DNA from: Pseudonocardia sp. HH130630-07
GTDB taxonomy: Bacteria; Actinomycetota; Actinomycetes; Mycobacteriales; Pseudonocardiaceae
Direction: 5' to 3'
Assembly: GCF_001698125.1 (NCBI RefSeq)
Contig: NZ_CP013854.1
Span: 5,704,001 to 5,768,000 of the forward strand
Length of the DNA: 64,000 nucleotides
Shown here in pieces: positions 1 to 9,266 of the stretch. Made by a program: the position numbers and the translations under genes. The notes beneath the pieces are model-generated. The model was not told the origin of the DNA and ran no database searches. It was given only the letters and a program-made list of their open reading frames with translations. Every line of letters begins with the position of its first letter. Position 1 is the first letter of the stretch.

Positions 1-726
1 GATCCGCGCTCCGAGTGCACGCAGGTACAGCGGCAGCAGCGGCGACCCGGCCGCGACCAGGAGCAACGGGTTGGTCCGGACCAGCGTCCTGGCGAGCCAG
101 AACCGGAAGTAGCCGAGCCCCCACAGCGGGATCTCCCGCTCGGTCCAGCGGCCGACGAGCACCCACTTCGCGGCGATCGGCAGCACGGCGAACACGGTGA
201 AGGCGATCGCGACGGCGGCGAGCGAGCGGAGGTAGAACTCCAGCAGGCCGGACCCGCCCGCGATCCAGAGGTACGCGGTACCGAGCACCGTCCCGTAGCC
301 GAGGGTGAACGCCACGAACGTGAGCAGCTGGGCGGCACCGCACCAGAGGTAGGCCGCGGTCGACGCCGGTCGCGGCGCGGCGGGCGGACCGGCTGCGGGC
401 TCCTCGGTGGTCCCGTCGGCCGGAGCGGCGGCCGGCGCCGGCGGAGCCGACACGGCCAGCGCCGCGGCGAGCTCACGCACGCTCGGGTGGGCGTAGACGT
501 CGGTCATGGACACGTGCCCGAGCCCGGGGCGGCGGCGGATCCGGGCGCAGAACCGGGCCAGCACCATCGAGTCCGCGCCGACGTCGGTGAAGAAATGATC
601 GGTCGGCGCGACCGGGAATCCGATCATCTCGCCGATCACCGCACAGAGATCGTCCTCCACGCTTTCTTCCGGAACGATCACCGGTGGCGCGGTGAGCGCA
701 CGTTCCGTTGCCTGATCGACGGACAT
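1..726 (-). CDS. Pls/PosA-like non-ribosomal peptide synthetase, 5' part (runs off left edge)
   Basis: The frame stays open from the start codon to base 1, giving the first 242 residues. A phosphopantetheine carrier domain (about residues 15-90) carries the attachment serine in GADSMVLARF and is followed by TDVYAHPSV. A Pro/Ala-rich linker follows, then hydrophobic helices and the stretch GRWTEREIPLWGLGYFRFW, characteristic of Pls/PosA family proteins (epsilon-poly-lysine synthetase relatives with a membrane C-terminal half). No adenylation domain precedes the carrier, so this may be a stand-alone carrier-plus-membrane protein or a rearranged relative. ATG at 726 is preferred over ATG at 732 because GGGGAGG lies 8 bases before it and only 2 before the other. 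The product and substrate cannot be told from this fragment. Confidence 0.8.
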   Translation of the reverse strand, partial: MSVDQATERALTAPPVIVPEESVEDDLCAVIGEMIGFPVAPTDHFFTDVGADSMVLARFCARIRRRPGLGHVSMTDVYAHPSVRELAAALAVSAPPAPAAAPADGTTEEPAAGPPAAPRPASTAAYLWCGAAQLLTFVAFTLGYGTVLGTAYLWIAGGSGLLEFYLRSLAAVAIAFTVFAVLPIAAKWVLVGRWTEREIPLWGLGYFRFWLARTLVRTNPLLLVAAGSPLLPLYLRALGARI

Positions 727-1055
727 CGTCATCACCTCCCCGGCCGGATCCGCGTGTGTGTCGGTCGGCATCGTCACAGACTTTCTCCGTGTTACGGGAC
801 TGGAAATTCGGCCACCCGCACAGACCAACGGAAAGGGGGTCCGTCGACCCACGGCAGCATCGGGCGCCGCGGCCCTCCCCTGCCGCGGTCCCGTGGTCAC
901 ATCGCCCTGCGACCTATGCCAGTGCATTCGGGACGCGCCCCCGAATCGGTTCACACCACGACCGGGTGTGACGCACATCACTACTACCGGAATCGAGTGG
1001 GCCGCCGGGATCCGTTGTGCCACCGGAAGAACCGGCGGGACGTCCGGACATGCCG

Positions 1056-1089
1056 GTGCGCCACCGGGTCGGCGGTCCCGGTGGCGCAC
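1056..1089. terminator. Strong 13-bp hairpin
   Basis: GTGCGCCACCGGG at 1056-1068 pairs perfectly with CCCGGTGGCGCAC at 1077-1089 around an 8-base loop. It lies downstream of the minus-strand GH65 operon and upstream of the synthetase, so a terminator separating the two is the simplest reading. No U-tract is visible, as is usual in GC-rich actinobacteria. Confidence 0.55.
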
Positions 1090-1195
1090 GCGGGGGCGGC
1101 AGCAGTCGCAGGGCCGACCGGCTGGGGACCCGGCCGGCCGGGCGGGCTCCGACACCCGGCCCGACGCGGCTGCTGCCGCCGGCTCCTCAGCCCGA

Positions 1196-1218
1196 GGTGC
1201 CTCCGACTCGGAGGCACC
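1196..1218 (-). terminator. Hairpin just after the GH65 gene
   Basis: GGTGCCTCCG (1196-1205) and CGGAGGCACC (1209-1218) form a perfect 10-bp stem with a 3-base loop, 22 bases past the GH65 stop. It is placed as the intrinsic terminator of the sugar operon. Confidence 0.65.
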
Positions 1219-1239
1219 CGCCCCGGACGGCGGATCCCC

Positions 1240-3606
1240 TCACCGCACGCCGCCCGGGGTGACGGTGCAGGGATCGTCGGCGACCAGGACCACAGGGACC
1301 CCGTCCACGACGATCTCGACCTTCGTCGAGGGCGCGGCACGCAGAGTGAAGATCCACTCCGCGTGGCCGAGGTCCACCTCCACGATGTCGCCGCGCCAGT
1401 ACACGCTGAACTGCAACCGCTCGCAGCGCGCCGGGAGCCGGGGGTCGAACGAGAGCCGGTCGGACAGCGCACGCATACCGCCGAAACCGTGCACGGCGAT
1501 CTGCCACGTCCCCGCTGCGGCGGCGATGTGCATGCCCTCCGCGGTGTTGCCCTGGTTGTCGTCGAGATCCACGTAGGCCGAACGCTCGAAGTAGCGCACT
1601 GCCGACTCCGCGTCGCCGACCCGGAGCCCGAGGACCGCGTGGATCGCCGGGCTGAGCGAGGACTTGTGCAGCGTCCGTTCCTCGTAGAAGCGGAAGTTGG
1701 TGCGCTGCACCTCGACCGGGTACTCCCTGGGCAGCAGGTACATCAACATGAGGACGTCGGGCTGCTTGAGCAGCGTGGTGTCCTCCAGGTTGAAGTGGTG
1801 GTAGCCGGCCGGGTACCGGGGCATGTCGTTGTCGTCCCAGCTCTCGATCGGCAGCTCGCGCAGTCCGAAGTAGCCGTCGAACTGCTCGATCACCCCCGAG
1901 GAGAGCTGCACGGGCGGACGGACGCGCGCGGCGGCCGCGACCCACCCGTCGACCTCGGCGCCCGAGAGCCCGATCTCGTCCGCGATCTCGGCGAGCCGCT
2001 GCGGAGCGGTGGCACCGAGCCGCCGGTGCAGCGCAGCCCCCTGTTCCAGGTGCCGGGCCACCATCCGGTTGGTGAACGCGTTGTCGGTGACGTGGCTGTG
2101 GAACTCGTCGGGTCCCATCACGTTCGTCAGGCCCAAGCGGCCGTCGGCGCCCTCCTCCAGCCGGGACGCCCAGAACCTGCTGGTCTCGAACACGATCTCG
2201 GCCCCGGCCGCGAGCAGGAACTGCTCGTCGGCGGTGACCGCCACGTACTGGTCGACGGCGTGCGCCACGTCTGCGGAGACGTGCAGCTCCTCCTCCCGCG
2301 TCCAGAACCGGCTCGTACCGTCCGGTGTCCAGCGCGGGCACTCCTCCCGCCCGGTGTCCGCGGACTCCCACGCGAACCGGGCACCGCGGGTGCCGTTCTC
2401 CGCCGAGACCACGCGGGCACCGGGGAGCGTGTGGTGCCGGTAGGCCAGCAGCGAGCGGGCCGTGCGGGGCTGGGTGTAGAGGTAGAACGGCAGGAGCAGG
2501 ATCTCCGAGTCCCAGAACACGTGACCCCGATAGCCCTCACCGGACAGCGACTTGGCCCCGACGCTGACGGTCGGGTCGTCCGGGTTCGCGGCGATCAGCA
2601 GGTGGTAGACACCCAGCCGCAGGGCCAGCGCGTCCTTGTCGTGCCCCTGGACGCGGACCTCGCTGTCCAGCCAGAGACGTGCCCACACCGCGGCGCTGGT
2701 CCGGCGCACGGCGTCCACCCCCGCCCCGCGGTGCCGGACGACGGTCGCGGTGGCCCTGGCGAGCGGGGCGTCGCGCTGCCCGGGATCGCGGGACGTCGCG
2801 ATCCCCACGAACTTGTGCACGCTCACCGGAGCCCCGGCCCCGGCCCGGAAGACCAGCCGGTCGGCCACCCGCTCGTGGTCGGTGAGCTGCTCGTGGTCGG
2901 TGAGCCGGCTTCCGCCGTCCGCCGAGGGCTCCGGGACGACCGCGGCCGAGTACGCGATCCGGACCCCGGAGTCGATCGTGCCGGTCACGAGGTGTGCCGT
3001 GCCGTCGCCGGAGAACCCCCGGTCGACGATCGCGAGGTGGGTCGACCGGGCCCACTTGTCCCACCGCCGGGCCGGCGGCAGGTCGAGGCCGTCCGGGTAG
3101 TGCGGCAGCCGGTCGAGGTTGCGCCGCCGGCCGTCGACGCCGGTCTCGATCACGATCTCCGCGTCGTGGTCGAGCGGTGTCACCTCGATCTGCAGCAGGC
3201 AGAGGTCGCGGTCGGCCATGCTCGCCGTGCGCGAGGTGCGCAGCCGGGTACGACGCCCCGCGGGATCGGCGAACACCGTGCTGCGGTGCAGCACCCCGGT
3301 CCGCAGGTCCAGCACCCGCTCGTGCTCGACGATCTCCGAGGAGTCGACGTCGAGCCGCATCCCGTCGACGCGGACCAGGGTGTCGAGCCAGTCCGGGGCG
3401 TTGACGAGATCGACCACCGGCGAGTCGTGTGCGTCGTACACCCCGGCGAGGTAGGTGCCGGAGAGCGCGCCGAGGTGCCCCTCCTCCAGGGCACCCCGGG
3501 TCCCGACGCGGCCGTTGCCGACCGTCATGACGGTCTCGTGGTAGCCGGCCGCGGCTGGGTCGAACCCCCGCTCGACGAGCGCCCACCCGGGATCCGGTGC
3601 GCTCAT
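1240..3606 (-). CDS. Glycoside hydrolase family 65 (disaccharide phosphorylase type)
   Basis: The 788-residue length is normal for bacterial GH65 phosphorylases, which split alpha-glucosides such as trehalose, maltose, kojibiose or nigerose with phosphate to beta-glucose-1-phosphate. The N-terminal beta-sandwich (about 1-280) is followed by the (alpha/alpha)6 barrel with HVFWDSEI and MGPDEFHSHVTDNAF. The Glu of GPDEF, near residue 501, fits the general acid. ATG at 3606 overlaps the kinase stop (ATGA), so the frame extension upstream of it is spurious. The gene is last in a porter-kinase-phosphorylase operon, suggesting cytoplasmic breakdown of an imported disaccharide. No beta-phosphoglucomutase lies in view, and the exact sugar is unknown. 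A hydrolase rather than phosphorylase cannot be excluded. Confidence 0.88.
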   Translation of the reverse strand: MSAPDPGWALVERGFDPAAAGYHETVMTVGNGRVGTRGALEEGHLGALSGTYLAGVYDAHDSPVVDLVNAPDWLDTLVRVDGMRLDVDSSEIVEHERVLDLRTGVLHRSTVFADPAGRRTRLRTSRTASMADRDLCLLQIEVTPLDHDAEIVIETGVDGRRRNLDRLPHYPDGLDLPPARRWDKWARSTHLAIVDRGFSGDGTAHLVTGTIDSGVRIAYSAAVVPEPSADGGSRLTDHEQLTDHERVADRLVFRAGAGAPVSVHKFVGIATSRDPGQRDAPLARATATVVRHRGAGVDAVRRTSAAVWARLWLDSEVRVQGHDKDALALRLGVYHLLIAANPDDPTVSVGAKSLSGEGYRGHVFWDSEILLLPFYLYTQPRTARSLLAYRHHTLPGARVVSAENGTRGARFAWESADTGREECPRWTPDGTSRFWTREEELHVSADVAHAVDQYVAVTADEQFLLAAGAEIVFETSRFWASRLEEGADGRLGLTNVMGPDEFHSHVTDNAFTNRMVARHLEQGAALHRRLGATAPQRLAEIADEIGLSGAEVDGWVAAAARVRPPVQLSSGVIEQFDGYFGLRELPIESWDDNDMPRYPAGYHHFNLEDTTLLKQPDVLMLMYLLPREYPVEVQRTNFRFYEERTLHKSSLSPAIHAVLGLRVGDAESAVRYFERSAYVDLDDNQGNTAEGMHIAAAAGTWQIAVHGFGGMRALSDRLSFDPRLPARCERLQFSVYWRGDIVEVDLGHAEWIFTLRAAPSTKVEIVVDGVPVVLVADDPCTVTPGGVR

Positions 3607-4601
3607 CGGACGACCGCCGGACCGTAGGCGGACCGCACCTGCCGTGCCGTCCGCTCCAGATCGAGGTAGACGTCGAGGCCCGGCCCGGAGGCACGCTGCG
3701 CGCCCATCGCGTTGCCGTACCGCGCCGCGGCCACGAAGTCGGCGAACTGCAGGTGGCCGTACGCGAGACCGGCGGCGAACGAGTCCCCGCACCCGGTGGT
3801 GTCCACGACGTCCGGAACCTCGATCCGCGGGACGAGGTGCTCCCGCACCGCGCCGTCGGGGCCCCGCTCGTACAGGGCGCAGCCGTCCTCGTCGAGCGTC
3901 ACGCAGACGGCCCGGACTCCCCGGTCGATGCAGTGCTCGGCGAACCTCGGCAGCTCCGCACGCGGGAGCGGCGCCCCGACCGCGGCCGGGTCACCGCCCG
4001 GGGACGGGAACCAGCTGCGGCCCGCCTCCTCCAGGTTCATCTTGAGGATGTCGACGTGCGGCAGCCACTGGTCGCGGTCGATCCACAGTCGCCGGGTCCG
4101 GCGGCCGCCCGGCGCGACGCTGACCGTGGGCCCGTGGCCGTCGAGCAGGATCGTCCCCGTGCCGTGCTGCCGCAGGTGCGCGAGGGTGGCCACGGGCACC
4201 TCGTAGTCGGTGATCGGCACGCAGACGAACGCGTCGGCACCGATCACCGGTGCGACGTCCTCTGCGGTGATCGGGGGCATGAAGCCCGCCTGCAGCTCCT
4301 CGCGCCGGTTCTGGTCGAGGTAGGTCAGGTCGATGACATCGCCGCGGTCGGCGTGCGACCGCACGAGGGACAGGTCGACGTTGCCGAGCTCGCCGAGCAG
4401 GTCCTCGATCACCTGCTGGTCCTCCCTGCGGACGTGGACGACCGGGACGACCCGGTCGTCCGGGCCGAGCAGCGCCGCCAGGGCCGCCGTCGTGTAGGTG
4501 ACGCAGCCGTAGGAGTCGAACACCTCGCCGCGGTGGGTGGTGACGTGGTCGCGGGGGATCGGGCCGAGCACCGCGACCGTGCGATGGGACCGGTCGGTCA
4601 T
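3603..4601 (-). CDS. PfkB family carbohydrate kinase
   Basis: The 332-residue protein has the ribokinase/PfkB fold. The C-terminal signature DTTGCGDSFAAGLAYG contains the anion hole and catalytic Asp. The mid-region VDILKMNLEEAG fits the substrate-lid part of the family. GGGGAGGT lies close before ATG 4601. It sits 13 bases after the sugar porter and overlaps the GH65 gene, so it probably phosphorylates the free sugar released by phosphorolysis or a related polyol. PfkB members take fructose, ribose, inositol derivatives and nucleosides, so the substrate is open. Confidence 0.85.
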   Translation of the reverse strand: MTDRSHRTVAVLGPIPRDHVTTHRGEVFDSYGCVTYTTAALAALLGPDDRVVPVVHVRREDQQVIEDLLGELGNVDLSLVRSHADRGDVIDLTYLDQNRREELQAGFMPPITAEDVAPVIGADAFVCVPITDYEVPVATLAHLRQHGTGTILLDGHGPTVSVAPGGRRTRRLWIDRDQWLPHVDILKMNLEEAGRSWFPSPGGDPAAVGAPLPRAELPRFAEHCIDRGVRAVCVTLDEDGCALYERGPDGAVREHLVPRIEVPDVVDTTGCGDSFAAGLAYGHLQFADFVAAARYGNAMGAQRASGPGLDVYLDLERTARQVRSAYGPAVVR

Positions 4602-4614
4602 GACATACCTCCCC

Positions 4615-6087
4615 TCAGGCGGTGCCGGGCTCGGGCGCCGGGCGCATCCCGGCCTCCATGTCCTCCAGCGAACGTCCCTTCGTCTCGCTCACGAACCGCA
4701 CGACGAACAGCAGGGAGAGCACCGCGAACAGCGTGTACAGGCCGTAGGCGAAGCCGAGGGAGAAGGAGGCCAGCGACGGGAAGGACACCGTGATCAGCCA
4801 GTTCGTCGTCCACTGGCCGGCCGCGGCCAGCGACAGGCCGGCCGCCCGGATCCGGTTCGGGAACATCTCCCCGAGCAGCACCCACACCACCGGGCCCCAG
4901 GACATGCCGAACCCGATGACGAACAGGTTCGCGGCGACCAGCGCGATCGGGCCGGCCGCGCCGGTCAGTTCGAGGTCACCCGCGGCGTCGGTCCCCGCCG
5001 TCGCGAAGCAGACGGCCATCGCACCGAGCGCGACCGTCATCAGGGCCGAGCCGATCAGCAGCAGCGGCCGTCGCCCGATCCGGTCGACCAGCGCGATCGC
5101 AATGAGGGTCGTCGCGATGTTGACGACCGAGGTGAAGACGCTGATGCCGAAGGAGGCGCTCTCCTCGAAGCCCACCGCCTGCCAGAGGTCGTTCGAGTAG
5201 TAGAAGATCACGTTGATGCCGACGGCCTGCTGGAAGATCGAGAGGAACAGCCCGATCCAGACGACCGGCCAGAGCCCGCCGCCGGGCCGCCGCAGGTCCC
5301 GCCAGGACGGCTTGGCCGCGCCGTCGGTCGTGGTCGCCCGGATCCGGTCGATCGTGATCTCGAGGTTCTTCTCGCCGAGCAGAGCGGTCAGGACCTTGCG
5401 GGCCTCGGGGATCCGCTGCTGGGCGATGAGGAACCGCGGCGATTCCGGGATCGTGCCGGCCAGGACCCCGTAGACGACGGCCGGGACCGCCATGCACAGG
5501 AACATCCAGCGCCAGGCCTCCAGCCCGAACCAGAGCGGTTCGCTCGCGCCACCCGCCAGCTCGGCCAGCACCCAGTCGATCAGCAGGGACAGGAAGATCC
5601 CGCCGACGATCGCCAGTTGCTGCAGCGAGCCGAGCCGGCCCCGGATGCGGGCCGGCGAGGTCTCCGCGATGTAGGCGGGCGCGATGACCGACGCGATACC
5701 GACGCCGAATCCACCGACGACCCGCCCGATGATGACGAGTTCGAGGTTCGGCGCGATTCCGGTGACGATGGCGCTCACGAAGAACAGCACCGCCGCGATC
5801 TTCATGACCTGCAGCCGGCCGATGCGGTCCGCGATGCGGCCCGCCAGGAACGCACCGAGCGCCGCCCCGAGCAGCGCCGAGGCCACCGCGAAGCCCAGCG
5901 CGGCCTCACTGATCGCGAAGATCTCCTTGATGGAACTGGTGGCGCCGTTGATGACGGCGCTGTCGTAGCCGAAGAGGAGGCCGCCCAGCGCCGCGACCGA
6001 CGCGATCCGGACCACTCCCCTCCCGCTGCTCTCGTCGTCGCCGTCGAAGATCGACGGCTCCTCACTGATCGGACCGTGTTCGCTCAT
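4615..6087 (-). CDS. MFS sugar porter (sugar:proton symporter)
   Basis: The 490-residue, 12-helix membrane protein belongs to the sugar porter family of the major facilitator superfamily. Family marks are GGLLFGYDSAVINGA in helix 1, GRIADRIGR between helices 2 and 3, GVGIASVIAPAYIAE, PESPRFL after helix 6 and a late VSETKGRSLE. ATG 6087 is chosen because sugar-porter homology begins shortly after it; the longer frame reads through arginine-rich noise. It is first in the operon with PfkB and GH65 and is the likely uptake route for their sugar. The leader at 6088-6263 holds inverted repeats that could serve the neighbouring ROK repressor. Confidence 0.88.
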   Translation of the reverse strand: MSEHGPISEEPSIFDGDDESSGRGVVRIASVAALGGLLFGYDSAVINGATSSIKEIFAISEAALGFAVASALLGAALGAFLAGRIADRIGRLQVMKIAAVLFFVSAIVTGIAPNLELVIIGRVVGGFGVGIASVIAPAYIAETSPARIRGRLGSLQQLAIVGGIFLSLLIDWVLAELAGGASEPLWFGLEAWRWMFLCMAVPAVVYGVLAGTIPESPRFLIAQQRIPEARKVLTALLGEKNLEITIDRIRATTTDGAAKPSWRDLRRPGGGLWPVVWIGLFLSIFQQAVGINVIFYYSNDLWQAVGFEESASFGISVFTSVVNIATTLIAIALVDRIGRRPLLLIGSALMTVALGAMAVCFATAGTDAAGDLELTGAAGPIALVAANLFVIGFGMSWGPVVWVLLGEMFPNRIRAAGLSLAAAGQWTTNWLITVSFPSLASFSLGFAYGLYTLFAVLSLLFVVRFVSETKGRSLEDMEAGMRPAPEPGTA

Positions 6088-6232
6088 GCGCGGGACCCCT
6101 TCGGCCGCAGACGGGCAGCACGGATCGAACGGGTTCGCCGTCGGCGACACCGCTCGGAGACGTGGCCGTGAGTCGGATGACCGCGGTCGGAGAACGGTCA
6201 CCGCGGCGTGGGGGTGACGTTAACCAGGGTTC

Positions 6233-6246
6233 GTTGTGTGCACAAC
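6233..6246. promoter_or_regulatory. Inverted repeat, possible ROK operator
   Basis: GTTGTG and CACAAC form perfect 6-base arms around TG. The site lies between the start of the sugar porter gene and the end of the ROK gene, about 150 bases before the porter. A second short repeat, AACC-AG-GGTT (6222-6231), abuts it. Operator function is inferred from position only. Confidence 0.4.
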
Positions 6247-6263
6247 CTCTCGCCGGAAACTCG

Positions 6264-7457
6264 CTATACCGTTCGTTCGGCGAACGACGATGGGATGTGG
6301 TTCGCCCCCTCCAGGGCGACAGCAGCCGCACCGAGTACGTGTGCCCGCGCGCCGAGCCCGGCCGTGGTCAGCCGCGCCTGGTCGGTCGCGCTCGGGATCC
6401 CCCGCCGGGAGACCACCTGCCGGATCGGTTCCAGCAGCAGGTCGTCGGCCTGGGCCAGCTCGCCCCCCACGACGATCATCTGCGGGTTGAGCATGTTGCA
6501 GACGTCGGCGATCGCCGCCCCGACCCGCAGGCCGACGTCGTTGATCACCCGGGCGAAGGCGCGTTCACCGGCCCGGGCCCGCGCGACGACCTCGCCGATC
6601 GCCACGTCCCGCTCGAGCAGCGGGCGCAGCAGGTCCGCCACGTGCCGGGCCGCGATCAGCGTCTCCAGACAGCCCCGGTTCCCGCACCGGCACAGCGCCC
6701 CGAACTCGTCGACGGTGGTGTGCCCGATCTCGCCGGCCGTCCCGGCGGGGCCGCGGTACAGCCGCCCGTCCATGATCAACCCGGCTCCGACGCCCTCGGA
6801 GAGCTTCAGGTAGACCAGGGCGTCCACCCCGGACCCGCGACCCCACCGCTGCTCGGCGAGGGCGCCGAGGTTGGCGTCGTTGTCGACCACCACCGGCCGG
6901 CCGAACGCCTCCGCGGCCAGCCGGGCCGCCGGCAACCCGACCCAGGTCGGCAGGATCGTGAGCGAGCCGACCCCGCCGGTCCGGGTGTCGATCGGCGCCG
7001 GCAGCCCCATACCGATCCCGGCCAGGTCGTCGATCCCGGCGCCGAGCTCGGCCAGCACCTCTCCCAGCAGGCCCGCCGCGAGTGCCAGGCCGTCCCGGGC
7101 CGGCAGGCCGGGCGCCAGCTCCGCGCGGCGCTCGGCGGTGATCAGCCCGTCGGCGCCCGCCGTCGCGACGGTCACGTGCCGGTGCCCGTAGTCGACGCCG
7201 ACCGCGACGCCTGCGGCCCCCGCCCGCAGCCGGACCCGGCGCCGTCGGCCCACCTCGGCGACGGTGACGAGGCCGTCCCGCCGCAGGTCACGGACGATCG
7301 TGGAGACGGTGGCCGGCGCGAGGCCGGTCCGGCGGACGAGATCGGCCTGGGTCGGCGCCTCCCCCGCCGTCCGCAGCCCGGCCAGTACCCGGTCCCGGTT
7401 GGCACGGCGGAGCGCGGCCTGCGAGCCGGGGCGGTCGGCCGGGGACGGGTCGGGCAT
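6264..7457 (-). CDS. ROK family transcriptional repressor
   Basis: The 397-residue protein has an N-terminal winged helix (QADLVRRTGLAPATVSTIV, about residues 40-70). It is followed by the ROK sugar-kinase fold with VVDNDANLGALAE, the GAGLIMDGRLYRG region and the zinc-binding CRCGNRGCLE. The first glycine-rich phosphate loop of active kinases is weak here, as in XylR/NagC-type regulators. ATG 7457 follows AGGAGG by 6 bases, so the upstream frame extension is rejected. It lies upstream of the sugar porter operon on the same strand and probably represses it, released by the imported sugar or its product. A palindrome lies across its 3' end (6273-6287). Confidence 0.88.
   Translation of the reverse strand: MPDPSPADRPGSQAALRRANRDRVLAGLRTAGEAPTQADLVRRTGLAPATVSTIVRDLRRDGLVTVAEVGRRRRVRLRAGAAGVAVGVDYGHRHVTVATAGADGLITAERRAELAPGLPARDGLALAAGLLGEVLAELGAGIDDLAGIGMGLPAPIDTRTGGVGSLTILPTWVGLPAARLAAEAFGRPVVVDNDANLGALAEQRWGRGSGVDALVYLKLSEGVGAGLIMDGRLYRGPAGTAGEIGHTTVDEFGALCRCGNRGCLETLIAARHVADLLRPLLERDVAIGEVVARARAGERAFARVINDVGLRVGAAIADVCNMLNPQMIVVGGELAQADDLLLEPIRQVVSRRGIPSATDQARLTTAGLGARAHVLGAAAVALEGANHIPSSFAERTV
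6273..6287. repeat. 15-bp palindrome at the ROK 3' end
   Basis: TCGTTCG and CGAACGA flank a single G, overlapping the last codons of the ROK gene. It could be a small terminator stem or an operator for the sugar operon that starts about 190 bases further on. Both readings rest on position alone. Confidence 0.3.
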
Positions 7458-7520
7458 GCCGGGCCTCCTGTCACGCCGGGCGGGGCGTCCGGCGTCTCGA
7501 TCGTGGAGCGGCACGCTCCA

Positions 7521-7545
7521 TGTTCGAGAGTTGAACACAGAGTGT
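7521..7545. promoter_or_regulatory. Inverted repeats upstream of the ROK gene
   Basis: TGTTC (7521-7525) and GAACA (7533-7537) form an inverted repeat with a 7-base gap, overlapped by ACAC-AGA-GTGT (7535-7545). The pair sits 64-88 bases before the ROK start, where an autoregulatory operator would be expected. The neighbourhood is AT-richer than average. Function is inferred. Confidence 0.35.
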
Positions 7546-7574
7546 GCCGGACGTCCACCCGGAGCGGCCCGGCC

Positions 7575-8438
7575 TCACGGGTCCCGGCGGGCCGCCCGCT
7601 CCTCGCCGCGGCGCACCGTCCGGGCCACCCCGGCCACCAGCACCGGCCACAGCTCCCACGGCAGGAGGTGACCGGTGTCGGGATGGATCTGCAGCTCCGA
7701 TCCGGCAATCGCCTCGGCGATGTCCACCGCCGCGCACCAGTGCAGGACATCGTCGTCGCGGCCGTGCACGACCAGCGTCGGGACGGTGACCTCCCGCAGC
7801 CGGTCCAGCCGGTCCGGCGCCCGGCGCAGTGCCGACCACTGCCGGGCGTAGCCGTCCGGTGCGTAGCCGCGGTCGTAGGCCTCCCCGGCGACCCAGCGCA
7901 GCCACTCGTGCTGCCAGCGGTAGCGCGGCGTCCCGGACGGCCGGGAGGACTCGACGGCGGCGTCGACGGCCTCGGCCCTGCTCCGGCGCGGTGGTGCGAC
8001 CCGCAGCTCGGGCCGGTCGCCGTGCAGGACGTAGCGCGGGTCGCGGCCCGGGATCGAGCTGAGCAGCCCGAGGCTGCGGACCCGCGCGGGATGGTCGATC
8101 GCCGCCGACTGCGCGATCATCGCCCCCATCGAGTGCCCGACGAGGTGACCGGCGGCCACGTCCAGGTCGTCGAGCACCCGCACGACGTCGTCGCCCATGT
8201 CGGACAGCTCGTAGCCGCCGTCGACGTCGGCGGGGCCGCCGAAGCGCTGCGAGCGGCCGGTGTCGCGGTTGTCGAGCCGCACCACCCGCAGGCCCTCGGC
8301 GACCAGCAGCGCCACCAGCGCCTCGTGCCACGCGACCAGCTGGGCCCCGCCCCCGGCCAGGAGCACGACCGTCGGCGCCGCCGGCGGGCCCGTCACGTCG
8401 TAGTGGATCTCGATCCCGTCAGCCCTCGCGTACGGCAC
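7575..8438 (-). CDS. Alpha/beta hydrolase
   Basis: The 287-residue single-domain alpha/beta hydrolase has the nucleophile elbow GHSMGA (Ser), an acid in VVHGRDDDVLH and a His in HPDTGHLLPWE. This gives a complete catalytic triad in the usual order. GTG 8438 has AGGGAGGAG upstream. It follows the ABC ATPase gene by about 30 bases on the same strand, so it is probably the last gene of the DUF917/HyuA/ABC operon and may hydrolyse an ester, lactone or amide of the imported compound. Its specificity cannot be read from the sequence. Confidence 0.82.
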   Translation of the reverse strand: MPYARADGIEIHYDVTGPPAAPTVVLLAGGGAQLVAWHEALVALLVAEGLRVVRLDNRDTGRSQRFGGPADVDGGYELSDMGDDVVRVLDDLDVAAGHLVGHSMGAMIAQSAAIDHPARVRSLGLLSSIPGRDPRYVLHGDRPELRVAPPRRSRAEAVDAAVESSRPSGTPRYRWQHEWLRWVAGEAYDRGYAPDGYARQWSALRRAPDRLDRLREVTVPTLVVHGRDDDVLHWCAAVDIAEAIAGSELQIHPDTGHLLPWELWPVLVAGVARTVRRGEERAARRDP

Positions 8439-8468
8439 GGTCGGTGCTCCTCCCTGGTCGGCCCGGCC

Positions 8469-9262
<794 letters not shown>

Positions 9263-9266
<4 letters not shown>

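Larger units (their letters stand above)
727..1239. other. Intergenic region with hairpins, no gene seen
   Basis: This stretch lies between the synthetase start and the GH65 stop. It holds the synthetase leader, two strong hairpins annotated separately, and two weaker inverted repeats: ATTCGGG (926-932) with CCCGAAT (940-946), and TCACACC (951-957) with GGTGTGA (965-971). Open frames crossing it have no recognisable protein content. Confidence 0.6.

Noticed and set aside
487..3627. 1046-residue plus-strand frame opposite GH65
   Set aside because: Its composition (His, Arg, Asp, Val, Gly, Pro repeats) is that of an antisense GC-rich frame, and the minus strand carries clear GH65 motifs.
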